From Nocardia abscessus (GTDB lineage Bacteria > Actinomycetota > Actinomycetes > Mycobacteriales > Mycobacteriaceae), in NCBI RefSeq assembly GCF_015477775.1, contig NZ_JADLQO010000006.1, forward strand, positions 1 through 64,000: a DNA stretch of 64,000 bases, written 5' to 3'. Under the pieces are notes generated by a model. The model had not been told where the DNA came from and did not search any database. It worked only from the letters and a program-made list of their open reading frames with translations. Positions 29,342 to 37,810 of the stretch are shown piece after piece. A program made the translations under genes and the position numbers. Each line of letters opens with the position of its first letter. Within the stretch, counting starts at the first letter, position 1.

Positions 29342-31129
29342 TTATGCGGTCATGGGCGAGTGCGTGTTGTGGAGTCCGAGGTCGGTGCTGAGCGCAGGGG
29401 TGCCGTATCGGGCGCTGCTTCGGAGGTAGGCGACGATGGTTGCGGCGGCATCTCGCTCGAATCTGATGGAAGCGTCCAGGAACTCGGTTGCGCAGCTGGC
29501 CAGGTGCGGGTCCGCGTGGCGCAGAGCGGTCACCAGTCGGGCGCCGCGGTACAGGAGTGCTGGATCGCGGTCGGCCGATTGCCATTCGGCAGCGTCGAAT
29601 TCGGTTCGCCTGCGCCAGATGAGAGCGGTTCTCTCCTCCGAGATCCAGGTGCTGAGCCTGCGCCAGGCGAGTAGCAGGTCGTGCGCGAGATGGGCGGACC
29701 GATCATCGACGGTGACGATCCGGGATCGGGTCAATCGTGTGACCAGCTGTGCGCCCGATGGTGTGCTGGTGGCGACACGGCTCAGCTCGGCGTGCGGTAG
29801 GAAACGGCGCACAACGCTGCCGTCGGTGTGCACGGTGACGAGATTGAGCAGCAATTGCCGCGAATCGGCTTTCTCCTGGTCGGAGAGCATGTCCCAGGCT
29901 GTTTCGGCCATGCGTTCCACGATCCCCGGCACGCCGCCGATCCGGGCGAGTCCTGCCACGGTCAGTGCATTCCTCTCGCGGGTCGACCAGAGTGCGCGCA
30001 ATGTCATCGACAAGAGCGGCACCGCGCCGGGCTCGGCGAATCCGGGGTGCGTGTGGTGCGGCGATAGCCGGTCGATCAGCGTGGATTGCAATAGCTCGGT
30101 CACACCTGGCTGGACAGTAACTCCTCGAGTACGTGCGGGTTCGGTAATCACCGAGGCGATCTCCTGGGGACCCAGCGAACCCAAGGTGAGGCTGTTGCGC
30201 TCGACTGCCTCGGCCAGATCCGGGTGATCGGTGCACGCCGCAACAGCATCCGCACGTATGGCGAAGAGGATCTGCGCGGACTCCGCGATCTTCTTCAGCG
30301 CGGCGAGGAAACGAGGGATCTGCTGCGGATTCGAGCGATCGGCGAACAGCTCCTCGAATTGATCGATGATGATCAGCAGGCGGCCGTTTCGGTTCGGTTT
30401 CACCCGCTCGGGTAGCCCGTCGAGACCGTGGTTGGCGTTGCCGAATCCGGAGGCTTCGATCAGTGACCGAACAGGATTCGGGCCGGGGTTGAGCATTACG
30501 GTCTGCCGAGTCGGAGCCGTCGACTGCAGCGCAGGCAGTAGGCCTGCCCGCAGCAGTGACGTCTTGCCGACCCCGGAGGCACCGACAAGTGCGATGTACC
30601 TGCCTGGACCGTGCACCAGCCGGGCCAATTCGTCCACAGCACGCGCCCGCCCCGCGAAGGGCGTCGCCGCGGAAAGATACGGGTCGATGCCCGGATAGGG
30701 GACAGCTTCGCTCGTCCCGGTTTGTTCGGTGACCGGCGATCGCGCCATCGACCACAGCGCCCGCCAGCTCGGCATGCTCAGCAGTTCGACGGATACGCCC
30801 GCTCTGCGCCGTGCCCTTCTGCCGAGTTCGACCAAGACAGGAGCCAGGGTCTCGAATCGCGCGGGAACATTGCGCCCGGCCTTCCAGTCGCTGATCCGCT
30901 GCGCCGATACGGTCACCGGGCGTGCGGTCTCCGGTGACTCCTGAGCACGCCGCTGTGCCCGCATCGCTACGCTACGCAGCGACGGATTGCCCGCTGCTTC
31001 GTAGAGCGCCGCGAACTTGCGCGCGAATTGCTCGCGCGCAACATATGCGCCACTGCCTCCATGAAAGTGAATTGCTGGTCTCGCGCTCAATGCCGCCCCC
31101 GTTTGGCTCGCGCGGGCACCTGGTTCCAC
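29342..31129 (-). CDS. HTH-nSTAND ATPase without C-terminal sensor repeats
   Basis: Protein of 595 residues. Residues about 35-115 form an actinobacterial helix-turn-helix-like region ending RISDWKAGRNVPARFETLAPVL. An nSTAND1 NTPase follows, with Walker A VGASGVGKTSLLRAG near 185 and Walker B LLIIIDQFEELF near 250, then a winged-helix part (PLLSMTLRALW, HDLLLAWRRL). Relatives usually continue into a membrane helix and WD40 repeats; this one stops soon after the NTPase module. GTG 31129 lies 20 bases after the P450 stop, suggesting one operon. STAND proteins act as signalling or defence switches; no target is known here. Confidence 0.82.
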   Translation of the reverse strand: MEPGARASQTGAALSARPAIHFHGGSGAYVAREQFARKFAALYEAAGNPSLRSVAMRAQRRAQESPETARPVTVSAQRISDWKAGRNVPARFETLAPVLVELGRRARRRAGVSVELLSMPSWRALWSMARSPVTEQTGTSEAVPYPGIDPYLSAATPFAGRARAVDELARLVHGPGRYIALVGASGVGKTSLLRAGLLPALQSTAPTRQTVMLNPGPNPVRSLIEASGFGNANHGLDGLPERVKPNRNGRLLIIIDQFEELFADRSNPQQIPRFLAALKKIAESAQILFAIRADAVAACTDHPDLAEAVERNSLTLGSLGPQEIASVITEPARTRGVTVQPGVTELLQSTLIDRLSPHHTHPGFAEPGAVPLLSMTLRALWSTRERNALTVAGLARIGGVPGIVERMAETAWDMLSDQEKADSRQLLLNLVTVHTDGSVVRRFLPHAELSRVATSTPSGAQLVTRLTRSRIVTVDDRSAHLAHDLLLAWRRLSTWISEERTALIWRRRTEFDAAEWQSADRDPALLYRGARLVTALRHADPHLASCATEFLDASIRFERDAAATIVAYLRSSARYGTPALSTDLGLHNTHSPMTA

Positions 31130-31149
31130 CCCCGTGCCCGCCTGTGTTT

Positions 31150-32547
31150 CTACAGCGTTAGACGAGGCGACGGCCTCGTCGGTTCCCTTCCTCTCAGAGT
31201 TCTACCAACGAATCGTGAAACGTGCCGACTTACGGGCGTACTGGAGGCGTCTTCGTGACCCATGCCTGCGTCTCGATGGTCGCCGGGCTGCAGCAGGGTG
31301 GCGAACTGTGAAGTGACCTGTGCCAGCCGAGGCAGACGGAGGTTTCCAGCGGTGGTGATATGCCGTGCCGCGAGGACCATCTCGACGGTGCCGAGATGGG
31401 ATCCGGGGCAGATGCGCGTGCCCGAGCCGAACGGGATGTAGGCGTGCCTGCTGTGTGCGCCGACTCCGCCGGCCCATCGATCGGGGTCGAAGTGTTCCGG
31501 CTCGGTCCAGTACCGAGGGTCACGGTGCAGCAGATATGGGCACATGATCACTTCGTGACCCGGTTTCATGTGGTGACCCGCCAGCTCCGTCGTGCGAACG
31601 GCGGTCCGCGAGAGGATCCATTGCGGAGGATGCAGGCGCAGCGTCTCGCGGATCACCGAGATCGTGTAGGGGGCCTCGGCCGACAGGCCGGCGGCGGTCA
31701 ACCGGCTACGACCGAGTTCGGCGGTGACCCGCTCTCGGATGTCCGGGTGGTCGGCCAGACGAAGAAGCAGCCACGACAGCGCGACCCCGGGGACGCCGGG
31801 CGCGGCGAACATCGACATCCGCACAACCGCGAGGACCTGGTCCTTCGACCGCGGTTCGGCATCGTGGAGGAGGACATCGAGCAGGTCGCGCGGCACGGCG
31901 GGCCGAGGTGCGCTCGCGCGCAGCTCGATACACTCGGCGAGCAACTCCACAAGTCTCCGGTTGGCCGAATCCGCGGCGGCGGCAGCGGGTCTGGGGAGCC
32001 AGCGCACCCGGGCCTCGGCGCGATCGATCGCGGAGTAGGAACCGGCGAACAGGTCCTTGGCCGCAGCATGTATGTCGCCGATCAATTCCTGCGTTCTGGT
32101 ATCGCCACCGAGGCAGAAGTCGGCGATTCCCCGCCCGCAGAGATCGCGGCATGTTTGGACCAGTCCGGACCCCAGGCTGTTCAGGTCATCCGGGGATAGC
32201 CATTGCGGTGATCTCGCGATGTGGGCGTCGACGATGTCATCGCGGAAGCCGCGCCACAGGTCTCGCCGGACCTGCATCCAAGCGGGGAGCCGGGCCAGTC
32301 GCGCCCTGCGGCCTCGTGCTCCGGCGATGCCGCCCGAATCGATGACGAAGTTCGTATTCGTTTCCGCAAGCACGCGGTGCACGGTGTCCGGTTCGAACAC
32401 CGCGATGATTCCTCGGGCGAGCCGTGCCCCGTCCCCCTCGGTGGGCTGAACTCGCCGCAACCAGGCCAGCGGGTCTCGCTGATAGTCCGCGAGATCTCCG
32501 ACGAATCCGCCGATATCGATCAGTTTACGGGCGGCCATTGATCGCAT
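31150..32547 (-). CDS. cytochrome P450 with atypical I-helix
   Basis: P450 of about 465 residues. The heme-ligand motif is FGSGTRICPG (Cys near 410), the K-helix ExxR is ETLR, and the PERF-like region is FDPDRW. The I-helix motif, normally A/G-G-x-D/E-T-T, reads AAPGVPGV, so both the acid and the alcohol residue needed for proton delivery to oxygen are missing. This suggests a non-monooxygenase or peroxide-driven reaction. ATG 32547 is preferred; ATG 32538 and an upstream ATG at 32637 are alternatives. No ferredoxin gene lies next to it. Followed closely by the nSTAND gene. Confidence 0.88.
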   Translation of the reverse strand: MRSMAARKLIDIGGFVGDLADYQRDPLAWLRRVQPTEGDGARLARGIIAVFEPDTVHRVLAETNTNFVIDSGGIAGARGRRARLARLPAWMQVRRDLWRGFRDDIVDAHIARSPQWLSPDDLNSLGSGLVQTCRDLCGRGIADFCLGGDTRTQELIGDIHAAAKDLFAGSYSAIDRAEARVRWLPRPAAAAADSANRRLVELLAECIELRASAPRPAVPRDLLDVLLHDAEPRSKDQVLAVVRMSMFAAPGVPGVALSWLLLRLADHPDIRERVTAELGRSRLTAAGLSAEAPYTISVIRETLRLHPPQWILSRTAVRTTELAGHHMKPGHEVIMCPYLLHRDPRYWTEPEHFDPDRWAGGVGAHSRHAYIPFGSGTRICPGSHLGTVEMVLAARHITTAGNLRLPRLAQVTSQFATLLQPGDHRDAGMGHEDASSTPVSRHVSRFVGRTLRGREPTRPSPRLTL

Positions 32548-32892
32548 GTGTAGTACAGATAGGCCCGGGCGACCCGGGCTCGGGTGAAACGCCGGAACCA
32601 GGTGGTGGCAAAATCTCGCATATCGCGACTCGTCCATTCAGTGAGGTGTTTCGACCGGTACCCGGGCAGAATGGCACGAGCGGGATGGTCGTTCAATGAT
32701 CCGCTGACCGGCTCAGTGGGTCGGCGCAGGCCAGTTGTGTCGGAAATTTGTCCGGTCCGGACACGGCGAGCGCCACGTAGCCAGGACGAAGTCTCCTGTC
32801 GAGCCGCCCATCCGAACAGCGGCCTACTCGACGCCCGCTGCTGCGGTGCCCGGACGCCGATCTCGCATGGCCGAATCCCGGAGCCGCGACGG
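32548..32892 (-). other. intergenic region between Rsm22-like and P450 genes
   Basis: About 345 bases between two genes on the same strand. Open frames here look like chance frames. It presumably holds the promoter of the P450-nSTAND operon; no clear hexamers or dyad. Confidence 0.4.
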
Positions 32893-33921
32893 TCAATTCA
32901 CCGCAGGGCGGGATGGCGGCCAGGCGTCGCCCCACTCCACGTTCCTCGCGTCGCGGTATGCCTCGCCCTGTCGCTTCGAGACGAGGGTTTGTAGTACGTC
33001 GTCGTCCGGCGTGCAGACCTGCATGGTGACCAGACCCTTGCGTTTGAGCGGGTGCCGCAGGATTCGACCCGGCGCGGGCTGGTACGCGGTCCGGGAGGCG
33101 ATGACATAGGAGAACTTCTCGTCTTCATGGCCGAGTTCGCCGCCCTTCAACCGCCTATGGAGGGAGGTCCGGTTGATCCGCGTGCTGAAATGGCACCAGT
33201 CCGTGCCCGCGGCGAGCGGGCAAACGTGCTGGTGCGGGCAGGGGGCCACGACGGTCATACCGGCATCGATCAAGACGTCGCGTGCGGCCAGGATTCTACG
33301 GTGGCCGTCGGGGGTTCCCGGCTCGATGACGGTCACTACTTCCGCCCCCTCGGCCGACCGGGCGACCAGCGCGGCTTGCTCTGCCTCGGACAGCTCGCTC
33401 AGTACATAGGAGATCGTGACGAGGTCGGCTCCGCCGAATACCTCCCGCTCGGCGAACGAGGTCTGCCGCCACACGGCAGAACGAATCGCCGCGGCGTCGG
33501 CGCAGGCCGCAAGCCTGCGCCCGAGCTGCAGGGCCTCGTCCACCTGATCGAGTACGGTGGCCTCGGCCAAGGAGGGGAACAGTTCGGCTGCGGCCCACAG
33601 CGCCGCGCCGGTACCCCCGCCGACGTCGAGCAGTGTCACCGGTCGGAAGCCGGGCGCCTGCTCGGCGAACCGCTCGAGCGCACTGCGCACGGCGGCCCAG
33701 GTGGCGGGCATGCGATAGGCGGCGTACGCGGTGACGTCGGCGGTCGATGCGAGGATCGGCGCCGAGGCCGGGCGCGGGTCCCGATAGCGCGAGATCAGCC
33801 GGTCGACCGCCCCGGCGAGTTGCCGCTGAGGAACGCCCGCGCATGCCCGGTCGAGGGCCTCGACGAGTTCGGCGGGCAGTTCCACCCCGAAAGCTCCTCT
33901 GTGTGACGACTGGGCCGCCAT
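32893..33921 (-). CDS. Rsm22-family SAM-dependent methyltransferase-like protein
   Basis: Protein of about 342 residues. It has a SAM-binding motif LLDVGGGTGAALWAA, a post-motif region VTISYVLSEL and the cysteine cluster CPHQHVCPLAAGTDWCHF, which are features of the Rsm22 family (small-ribosomal-subunit assembly protein in mitochondria, Fe-S containing). The C-terminal SYVIASR and RHPLKRKGLV segments also fit. Role in bacteria is unproven, probably rRNA-related. I chose ATG 33921; GTG 33945 is possible. Confidence 0.85.
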   Translation of the reverse strand: MAAQSSHRGAFGVELPAELVEALDRACAGVPQRQLAGAVDRLISRYRDPRPASAPILASTADVTAYAAYRMPATWAAVRSALERFAEQAPGFRPVTLLDVGGGTGAALWAAAELFPSLAEATVLDQVDEALQLGRRLAACADAAAIRSAVWRQTSFAEREVFGGADLVTISYVLSELSEAEQAALVARSAEGAEVVTVIEPGTPDGHRRILAARDVLIDAGMTVVAPCPHQHVCPLAAGTDWCHFSTRINRTSLHRRLKGGELGHEDEKFSYVIASRTAYQPAPGRILRHPLKRKGLVTMQVCTPDDDVLQTLVSKRQGEAYRDARNVEWGDAWPPSRPAVN

Positions 33922-34061
33922 TCTGTCATGGCGCCGCGCACTCACCGGTCAGCGGTAACCGGCGACTCACAGGAGATTTGCCGACAGTATTTTCCGAGCA
34001 GGTGGCCATGGTGGCCGAGTGGCGGGCAAATCGGTTGAGGCTGGAAGCTGTGCGCAGATCG

Positions 34062-34484
34062 TCATGAGGACCAGGGGCCGATCCCGCCGATCTTGTCGAT
34101 GCGGATGCGGGTGAGGTACCCGGGTGGGGCGTCCGCCGGGGGGAACTGGGCGTTCGGGCTGGCCAAAGTCTCGGCGAGTTCGCGCAATAGCTCGGGTGCG
34201 CCGCCCTCCACAACGCGGGCGGTGCCGGTGACCGAAAGGTACGGGCGCATCACCTCGCCGCGTTCCTGGGACAGGATGGTCACGGCCACACGCGGGTCGC
34301 GGCGGACATTGCGGATCTTCTGGTAGACGCCCAGATGGGCGGTGACGAGCTCGTCGCCTTCGGGCGTCGATTGCAAGGCCACCCAGACGACCGATACCTG
34401 CGGGCTGCCGTCCGGGTTGATGGTCACCAGTGTCGCGTCCGCGCCGGAACCGATGAGTGCGCGAGCGTCGTCGTCGAGTCTCAT
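34062..34484 (-). CDS. PPOX-class F420-dependent oxidoreductase
   Basis: Split-beta-barrel flavin/F420 enzyme of 140 residues: TLVTINPDGSPQVSVVWVAL and KIRNVRRDPRVAVTIL are typical of the TIGR03618 type. Such proteins bind F420 or FMN as dimers in the cytoplasm. Substrate unknown. ATG 34484 fits the family N-terminus. Confidence 0.9.
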   Translation of the reverse strand: MRLDDDARALIGSGADATLVTINPDGSPQVSVVWVALQSTPEGDELVTAHLGVYQKIRNVRRDPRVAVTILSQERGEVMRPYLSVTGTARVVEGGAPELLRELAETLASPNAQFPPADAPPGYLTRIRIDKIGGIGPWSS

Positions 34485-34628
34485 GTGCTGTTCGACTATC
34501 TGGTCGGCGCTTTCATTCCCGCGTGGACGTCGCAGTCCTGCCGGTGGTCCCGCGGGCAACTCGCGAAGATCGCTGAGGCAGCCGCGCGGTCACAGCGGTG
34601 ACCGGGCAGAACAGTCCGCCACACCGAA

Positions 34629-35084
34629 CTACGTGACGACAAAGACTCCCTTCCCAGGAACGTGCGGAAAGTTGGTCGCGATCAGGACTTCCACCCGGCC
34701 GAGACCGGAGGGTATGCGAACCGGCACCCAGATATCCGCGACATGCTCCTCGGCCGGTGTTTCGTCGTCGAGCCACATCGAGGGCAGAGTGCCCAGCTCG
34801 CCGGTGTCGGAGTTCCGCCACGACACCGTGACCTCCGCGCCGCAGGAGCCGCCCGGCCGGTCAGGGGTGAAGACGAACTCCGGGCGGAGCCAGAGCGTCG
34901 CGTTGTCGGCGTAGTTGCGGTCGGGGTCGTATTGGGCGGCGATCATGCCGATACCCGCACCGCCGCCGCCGCACAGGGTTCGCGCCGGGGGAACGCCGAG
35001 GGGTAGCGCCGATGCGGACGGGGTGGTCACGGCAAGTGCGCCTATGGCCAGAGCCAGGACCGCCACACCACGACAGACGTTCAC
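34629..35084 (-). CDS. secreted protein of unknown function
   Basis: Protein of 151 residues with a Sec signal peptide (hydrophobic AVLALAIGALAVT, cleavage likely after ASA near residue 26). The mature part has two Cys (in TLCGGG and GSCGAE), probably forming a disulfide, and a beta-rich composition. GTG 35084 follows GGGAG at good distance. I do not recognise the family. Confidence 0.78.
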   Translation of the reverse strand: MNVCRGVAVLALAIGALAVTTPSASALPLGVPPARTLCGGGGAGIGMIAAQYDPDRNYADNATLWLRPEFVFTPDRPGGSCGAEVTVSWRNSDTGELGTLPSMWLDDETPAEEHVADIWVPVRIPSGLGRVEVLIATNFPHVPGKGVFVVT

Positions 35085-35475
35085 CGCTGCTCCCTTCGCC
35101 GGAACCAGAACTTGTCTTTCTGAGTGTCGACTCGAGTTCGCTGTGTGTTAACGGTTCCGGCGAAATGGGGGCGCGAGCGGCGGGAATCCGAGCTATCACC
35201 GCTGGATACGTCTATTTGGCGCGCCGATTTCCTTGATGGACGCCCAGGAGAGTATTTGACGGGCAAACGGGTTGAACACGAACTAGGCGGTTCGCGACAC
35301 GACTGCGGGCACGGCAGGAGAGGGTGGATCTACGCGGCGCGCGAGGGGTAGCCGACCTGTGCGTCGGTCATGTGCCGACTACGGGCGTCGCGCCGTCGAG
35401 CCCGGCGTTTGTCGTGGGAGACGGTTACTCCTGGACCGGGCGCCGTTGACCGGCCCAGGAGAACGTCCTCCGGGG
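35085..35475. other. intergenic region
   Basis: About 390 bases between two minus-strand genes. It contains the terminator of the upstream hydrolase (35428-35461) and the promoter region of the secreted-protein gene. No further gene seen. Confidence 0.45.
35428..35461 (-). terminator. hairpin after the alpha/beta hydrolase gene
   Basis: CTCCTGG-A-CCGG pairs with CCGG-C-CCAGGAG around a ten-base loop, just downstream of the hydrolase stop at 35476 on the minus strand. No strong T-tract. Confidence 0.55.
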
Positions 35476-36528
35476 TCAGCCGGCGACTGCGGAGCGCAGA
35501 TGGGCGCGCTCGGCGATGGCGGCCAATTCCGCGTTGAAGCGGTCGGCGGCCTCGATATTGCCCAGGTGGCCGGTGGGCCACACGTGGTACGCGGCCAAGT
35601 GGCCGGTTTCGGCGAGCGCGTCGGCGATGCGGCGGGACATGCGCTCGGGCAGCAAGCGGTCGTGCGCGCCCGCGATCACCGTGGTGGGCACGGTGAGGGA
35701 TGCGGCTGCTTCGGCGAGATCCATGTCGGCGAGGGCGGCTGCGTGCCTGCCGCGCGTGAGCGGCCGGCACGACCGCACGATGCCCAGCGCGAATTCCACC
35801 TGGTCCGCGGTCGCGTGCGGCGTCATCACGCGCGCCTTGAGCAGGGCGCTGGCGGGCCAGCCGCCCGGCAGCGGGACCGGGGCGGTGAGCAGCGTCTCCG
35901 CGACGATCATCGGCATGCGCACGGTGGCGCCGAGCACGGTGATCGGCCGGTCCGCCAGCGTCAGCGGCTTGTTCAGCAGCGGAAGCAGATCGGTGTCGTA
36001 GCGGATGTTGCCCGAGGAGGTGTTCAACAGGACGGCGGCGGCGGCCTGCTTGCGGACCTGCTCCGGGTAGCGAGCGGCCCACGCCTGCACGGTGATCCCG
36101 CCCATGCTGTGGCCGACCAGCACGGCGCGCTGTCCGGGGCGGAGCGTCGCGTTCAGGACCACGGAGAGATCGTCGGCCAGCGAGTCCTTGCTGGGCGCCG
36201 ACTTACCGATTTCGCTGGCGCCGTGGCCGCGCTGGTCGTAGCAGACCACGCGATACCGGTCGGCGAACGCGTTGATCTGCGGGTTCCAGTACTCGATGCT
36301 GCAACTCCAGCCGTGGATCAGGACGATGACGTCGCCCTCGGCGGGACCGTACGCGTGTACACGGAGGCGAGCGCCGTCCTTGGTGGTGACGGGGATGACC
36401 GCGTGGCGGGCGGTCGGTGCGTTCAATGACGCGGTCCGGAAGGTGCGGGACCGCAGTCCGGCACGGTATTCGGCGGTCAGCGCACCGTTGCGCGCGTCCG
36501 CCAGCGTCCTCATCGACTTCACCAGCAT
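35476..36528 (-). CDS. alpha/beta hydrolase
   Basis: Alpha/beta hydrolase of 350 residues: oxyanion region VLIHGWSCSIEYW, nucleophile elbow GHSMGG, a late Asp in AGAHDRLLP and His in PTGHLGNIEA. ATG 36528 is set by AAAGGAG six bases upstream. The inverted repeat at 36564-36580 lies in its promoter region, so a TetR-like repressor probably controls it. Substrate unknown; long insertions between strands suggest a lipid-like ester. Confidence 0.9.
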   Translation of the reverse strand: MLVKSMRTLADARNGALTAEYRAGLRSRTFRTASLNAPTARHAVIPVTTKDGARLRVHAYGPAEGDVIVLIHGWSCSIEYWNPQINAFADRYRVVCYDQRGHGASEIGKSAPSKDSLADDLSVVLNATLRPGQRAVLVGHSMGGITVQAWAARYPEQVRKQAAAAVLLNTSSGNIRYDTDLLPLLNKPLTLADRPITVLGATVRMPMIVAETLLTAPVPLPGGWPASALLKARVMTPHATADQVEFALGIVRSCRPLTRGRHAAALADMDLAEAAASLTVPTTVIAGAHDRLLPERMSRRIADALAETGHLAAYHVWPTGHLGNIEAADRFNAELAAIAERAHLRSAVAG

Positions 36529-36563
36529 CGAGCACTCCTTTGTGTCCACCGTCACCGTACAGT

Positions 36564-36580
36564 GCAAGCAGAGTGCTTGC
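36564..36580. promoter_or_regulatory. operator-like dyad (GCAAGCA-N3-TGCTTGC)
   Basis: Perfect 7-3-7 inverted repeat placed 36 bases upstream of the hydrolase start. The form is that of TetR-family operators (xGCAAGCAnnnTGCTTGCx). No TetR gene lies in this window, so the regulator must be elsewhere. Confidence 0.65.
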
Positions 36581-36719
36581 TAGTGCTAGCGCTGTAGGAC
36601 GGTATTCCTGGTCTATATCGGGGAGTACCCCCGGATTTGCAACGGCAAAAGATCATTTCGGGATAGAACATCGCGCGCGATGTAATGGTCTTGTCGGAGG
36701 TCGATGCGAGGATCGCGGC

Positions 36720-37091
36720 ATGGCCGCCATCCACCTCGCCCCCGCGATCCCTGTGCTGCGCATGTTCGACGTCGCGCGGGCTTACGAGTTCTACCGGGAC
36801 TACTTGGGTTTCACGGTCGATTGGGAACATCGATTCGGTGCGGAGTTCCCGCTCTACGCGCAGGTCTCCCGGGCCGAGACGACGTTCCATCTGAGCGAGC
36901 ACCATGGCGACGGCACGCCGGGCAGCGTCGTGTGGATCGCGGTCGGCGACGTGTTCGCCTGGCAGTCCGAGCTGGCGGCCAAAAGCTACCGCTATGCCAA
37001 CCCTGGTCCCCCCGAAGACGGTCCGGGCGGGCCGGGCTTCGAGCTGGTCGACCCGTCCGGCAACGTGCTCCGGTTCGCACAGCCGAAGTAG
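36720..37091 (+). CDS. glyoxalase/bleomycin-resistance superfamily protein
   Basis: Protein of 123 residues with the VOC fold: PVLRMFDVARAYEFYRDYLGF, TTFHLSEHHGDGTPG and GFELVDPSGNVLRF. The last is the typical C-terminal metal-site segment (Glu). The motif set fits the bleomycin-binding-like branch. ATG 36720. Confidence 0.9.
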   Translation: MAAIHLAPAIPVLRMFDVARAYEFYRDYLGFTVDWEHRFGAEFPLYAQVSRAETTFHLSEHHGDGTPGSVVWIAVGDVFAWQSELAAKSYRYANPGPPEDGPGGPGFELVDPSGNVLRFAQPK

Positions 37092-37138
37092 CGCGCTGCT
37101 GTGGCGCCCACGATCGCCGCACGGTTACGGTTGACTTC

Positions 37139-37597
37139 GTGGAGATCGCGCATACTGCCCCCGGCCCCGCGTCGGACCTGGGGCCCGAGCCGAGGACGGG
37201 TTGGCGCGGCATCGGGCTTCCCCTGCTCGTGGCAGGAGTCGGACTGGGCGTCGGCGTGCTGCTGCATGTGCGCGATCCGCACGTCGAAGGCTCCTACGGC
37301 ACCTGCCCGGTCTACGCGCTGACCGGCTGGTACTGCCCCGGTTGCGGCGGCATGCGGGCCGTGCACAACCTCACCGACGGGCAGATCATCGATGCCCTGC
37401 ACAGCAACTTGCTCGCGCTTCCGCTGGTCCTCGCGTTCGCGGTATGGGTGACCGACTGGACCATACGGGCGTGGCGCGGTCAGAAGATGCGGTTGCCTTC
37501 GATCAGCCGGACCACGATGTGGACTTTCTTCGCAGTGCTGGCGGTCTACACGGTGCTGCGCAATACGCCCTGGGGAACGTTGTTCACACCGGTGTAA
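37139..37597 (+). CDS. DUF2752 membrane protein
   Basis: Protein of 152 residues with the DUF2752 signature around ALTGWYCPGCGGMRAVHNL (paired Cys) and three membrane helices. The GTG at 37139 is seven bases after TACGGT (37126-37131), a leaderless pattern. Function unknown. The cysteine pair faces the extracytoplasmic side in the predicted topology. Confidence 0.88.
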   Translation: MEIAHTAPGPASDLGPEPRTGWRGIGLPLLVAGVGLGVGVLLHVRDPHVEGSYGTCPVYALTGWYCPGCGGMRAVHNLTDGQIIDALHSNLLALPLVLAFAVWVTDWTIRAWRGQKMRLPSISRTTMWTFFAVLAVYTVLRNTPWGTLFTPV

Positions 37598-37624
37598 CAA
37601 AGCGCGAGGGGGGCATCCGAAAGT

Positions 37625-37810
37625 ATGAACGATTCGCTGAAGACCAGGGTGCGGCAGAAACTACTGCGCCAGCTCATCGAGGACCCGCGGGACACCGAAC
37701 ACGACGACCCCCGGCAGATCGCCGTCGAAACCGATCTGGACGCGCTGGCCCACGTCCCGGAGGACGATCCGCTCGTGGAGGAACTGGCGGCGCGCTACCT
37801 CGTGTTCTGA
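37625..37810 (+). CDS. small conserved-looking acidic protein
   Basis: Sixty-one residues, MNDSLKTRVRQKLLRQL then an acidic middle (EDPRDTEHDDP) and an ordered C-terminus ending ARYLVF. Regular codon use and a position just after the DUF2752 gene support it. No family recognised. Its stop is adjacent to the stop of the convergent peptidase gene. Confidence 0.7.
   Translation: MNDSLKTRVRQKLLRQLIEDPRDTEHDDPRQIAVETDLDALAHVPEDDPLVEELAARYLVF

Noticed and set aside
32573..32892. Short plus-strand frames between the P450 and Rsm22-like genes.
   Set aside because: No ribosome binding site, no motif, and they overlap the ends of better-supported genes.
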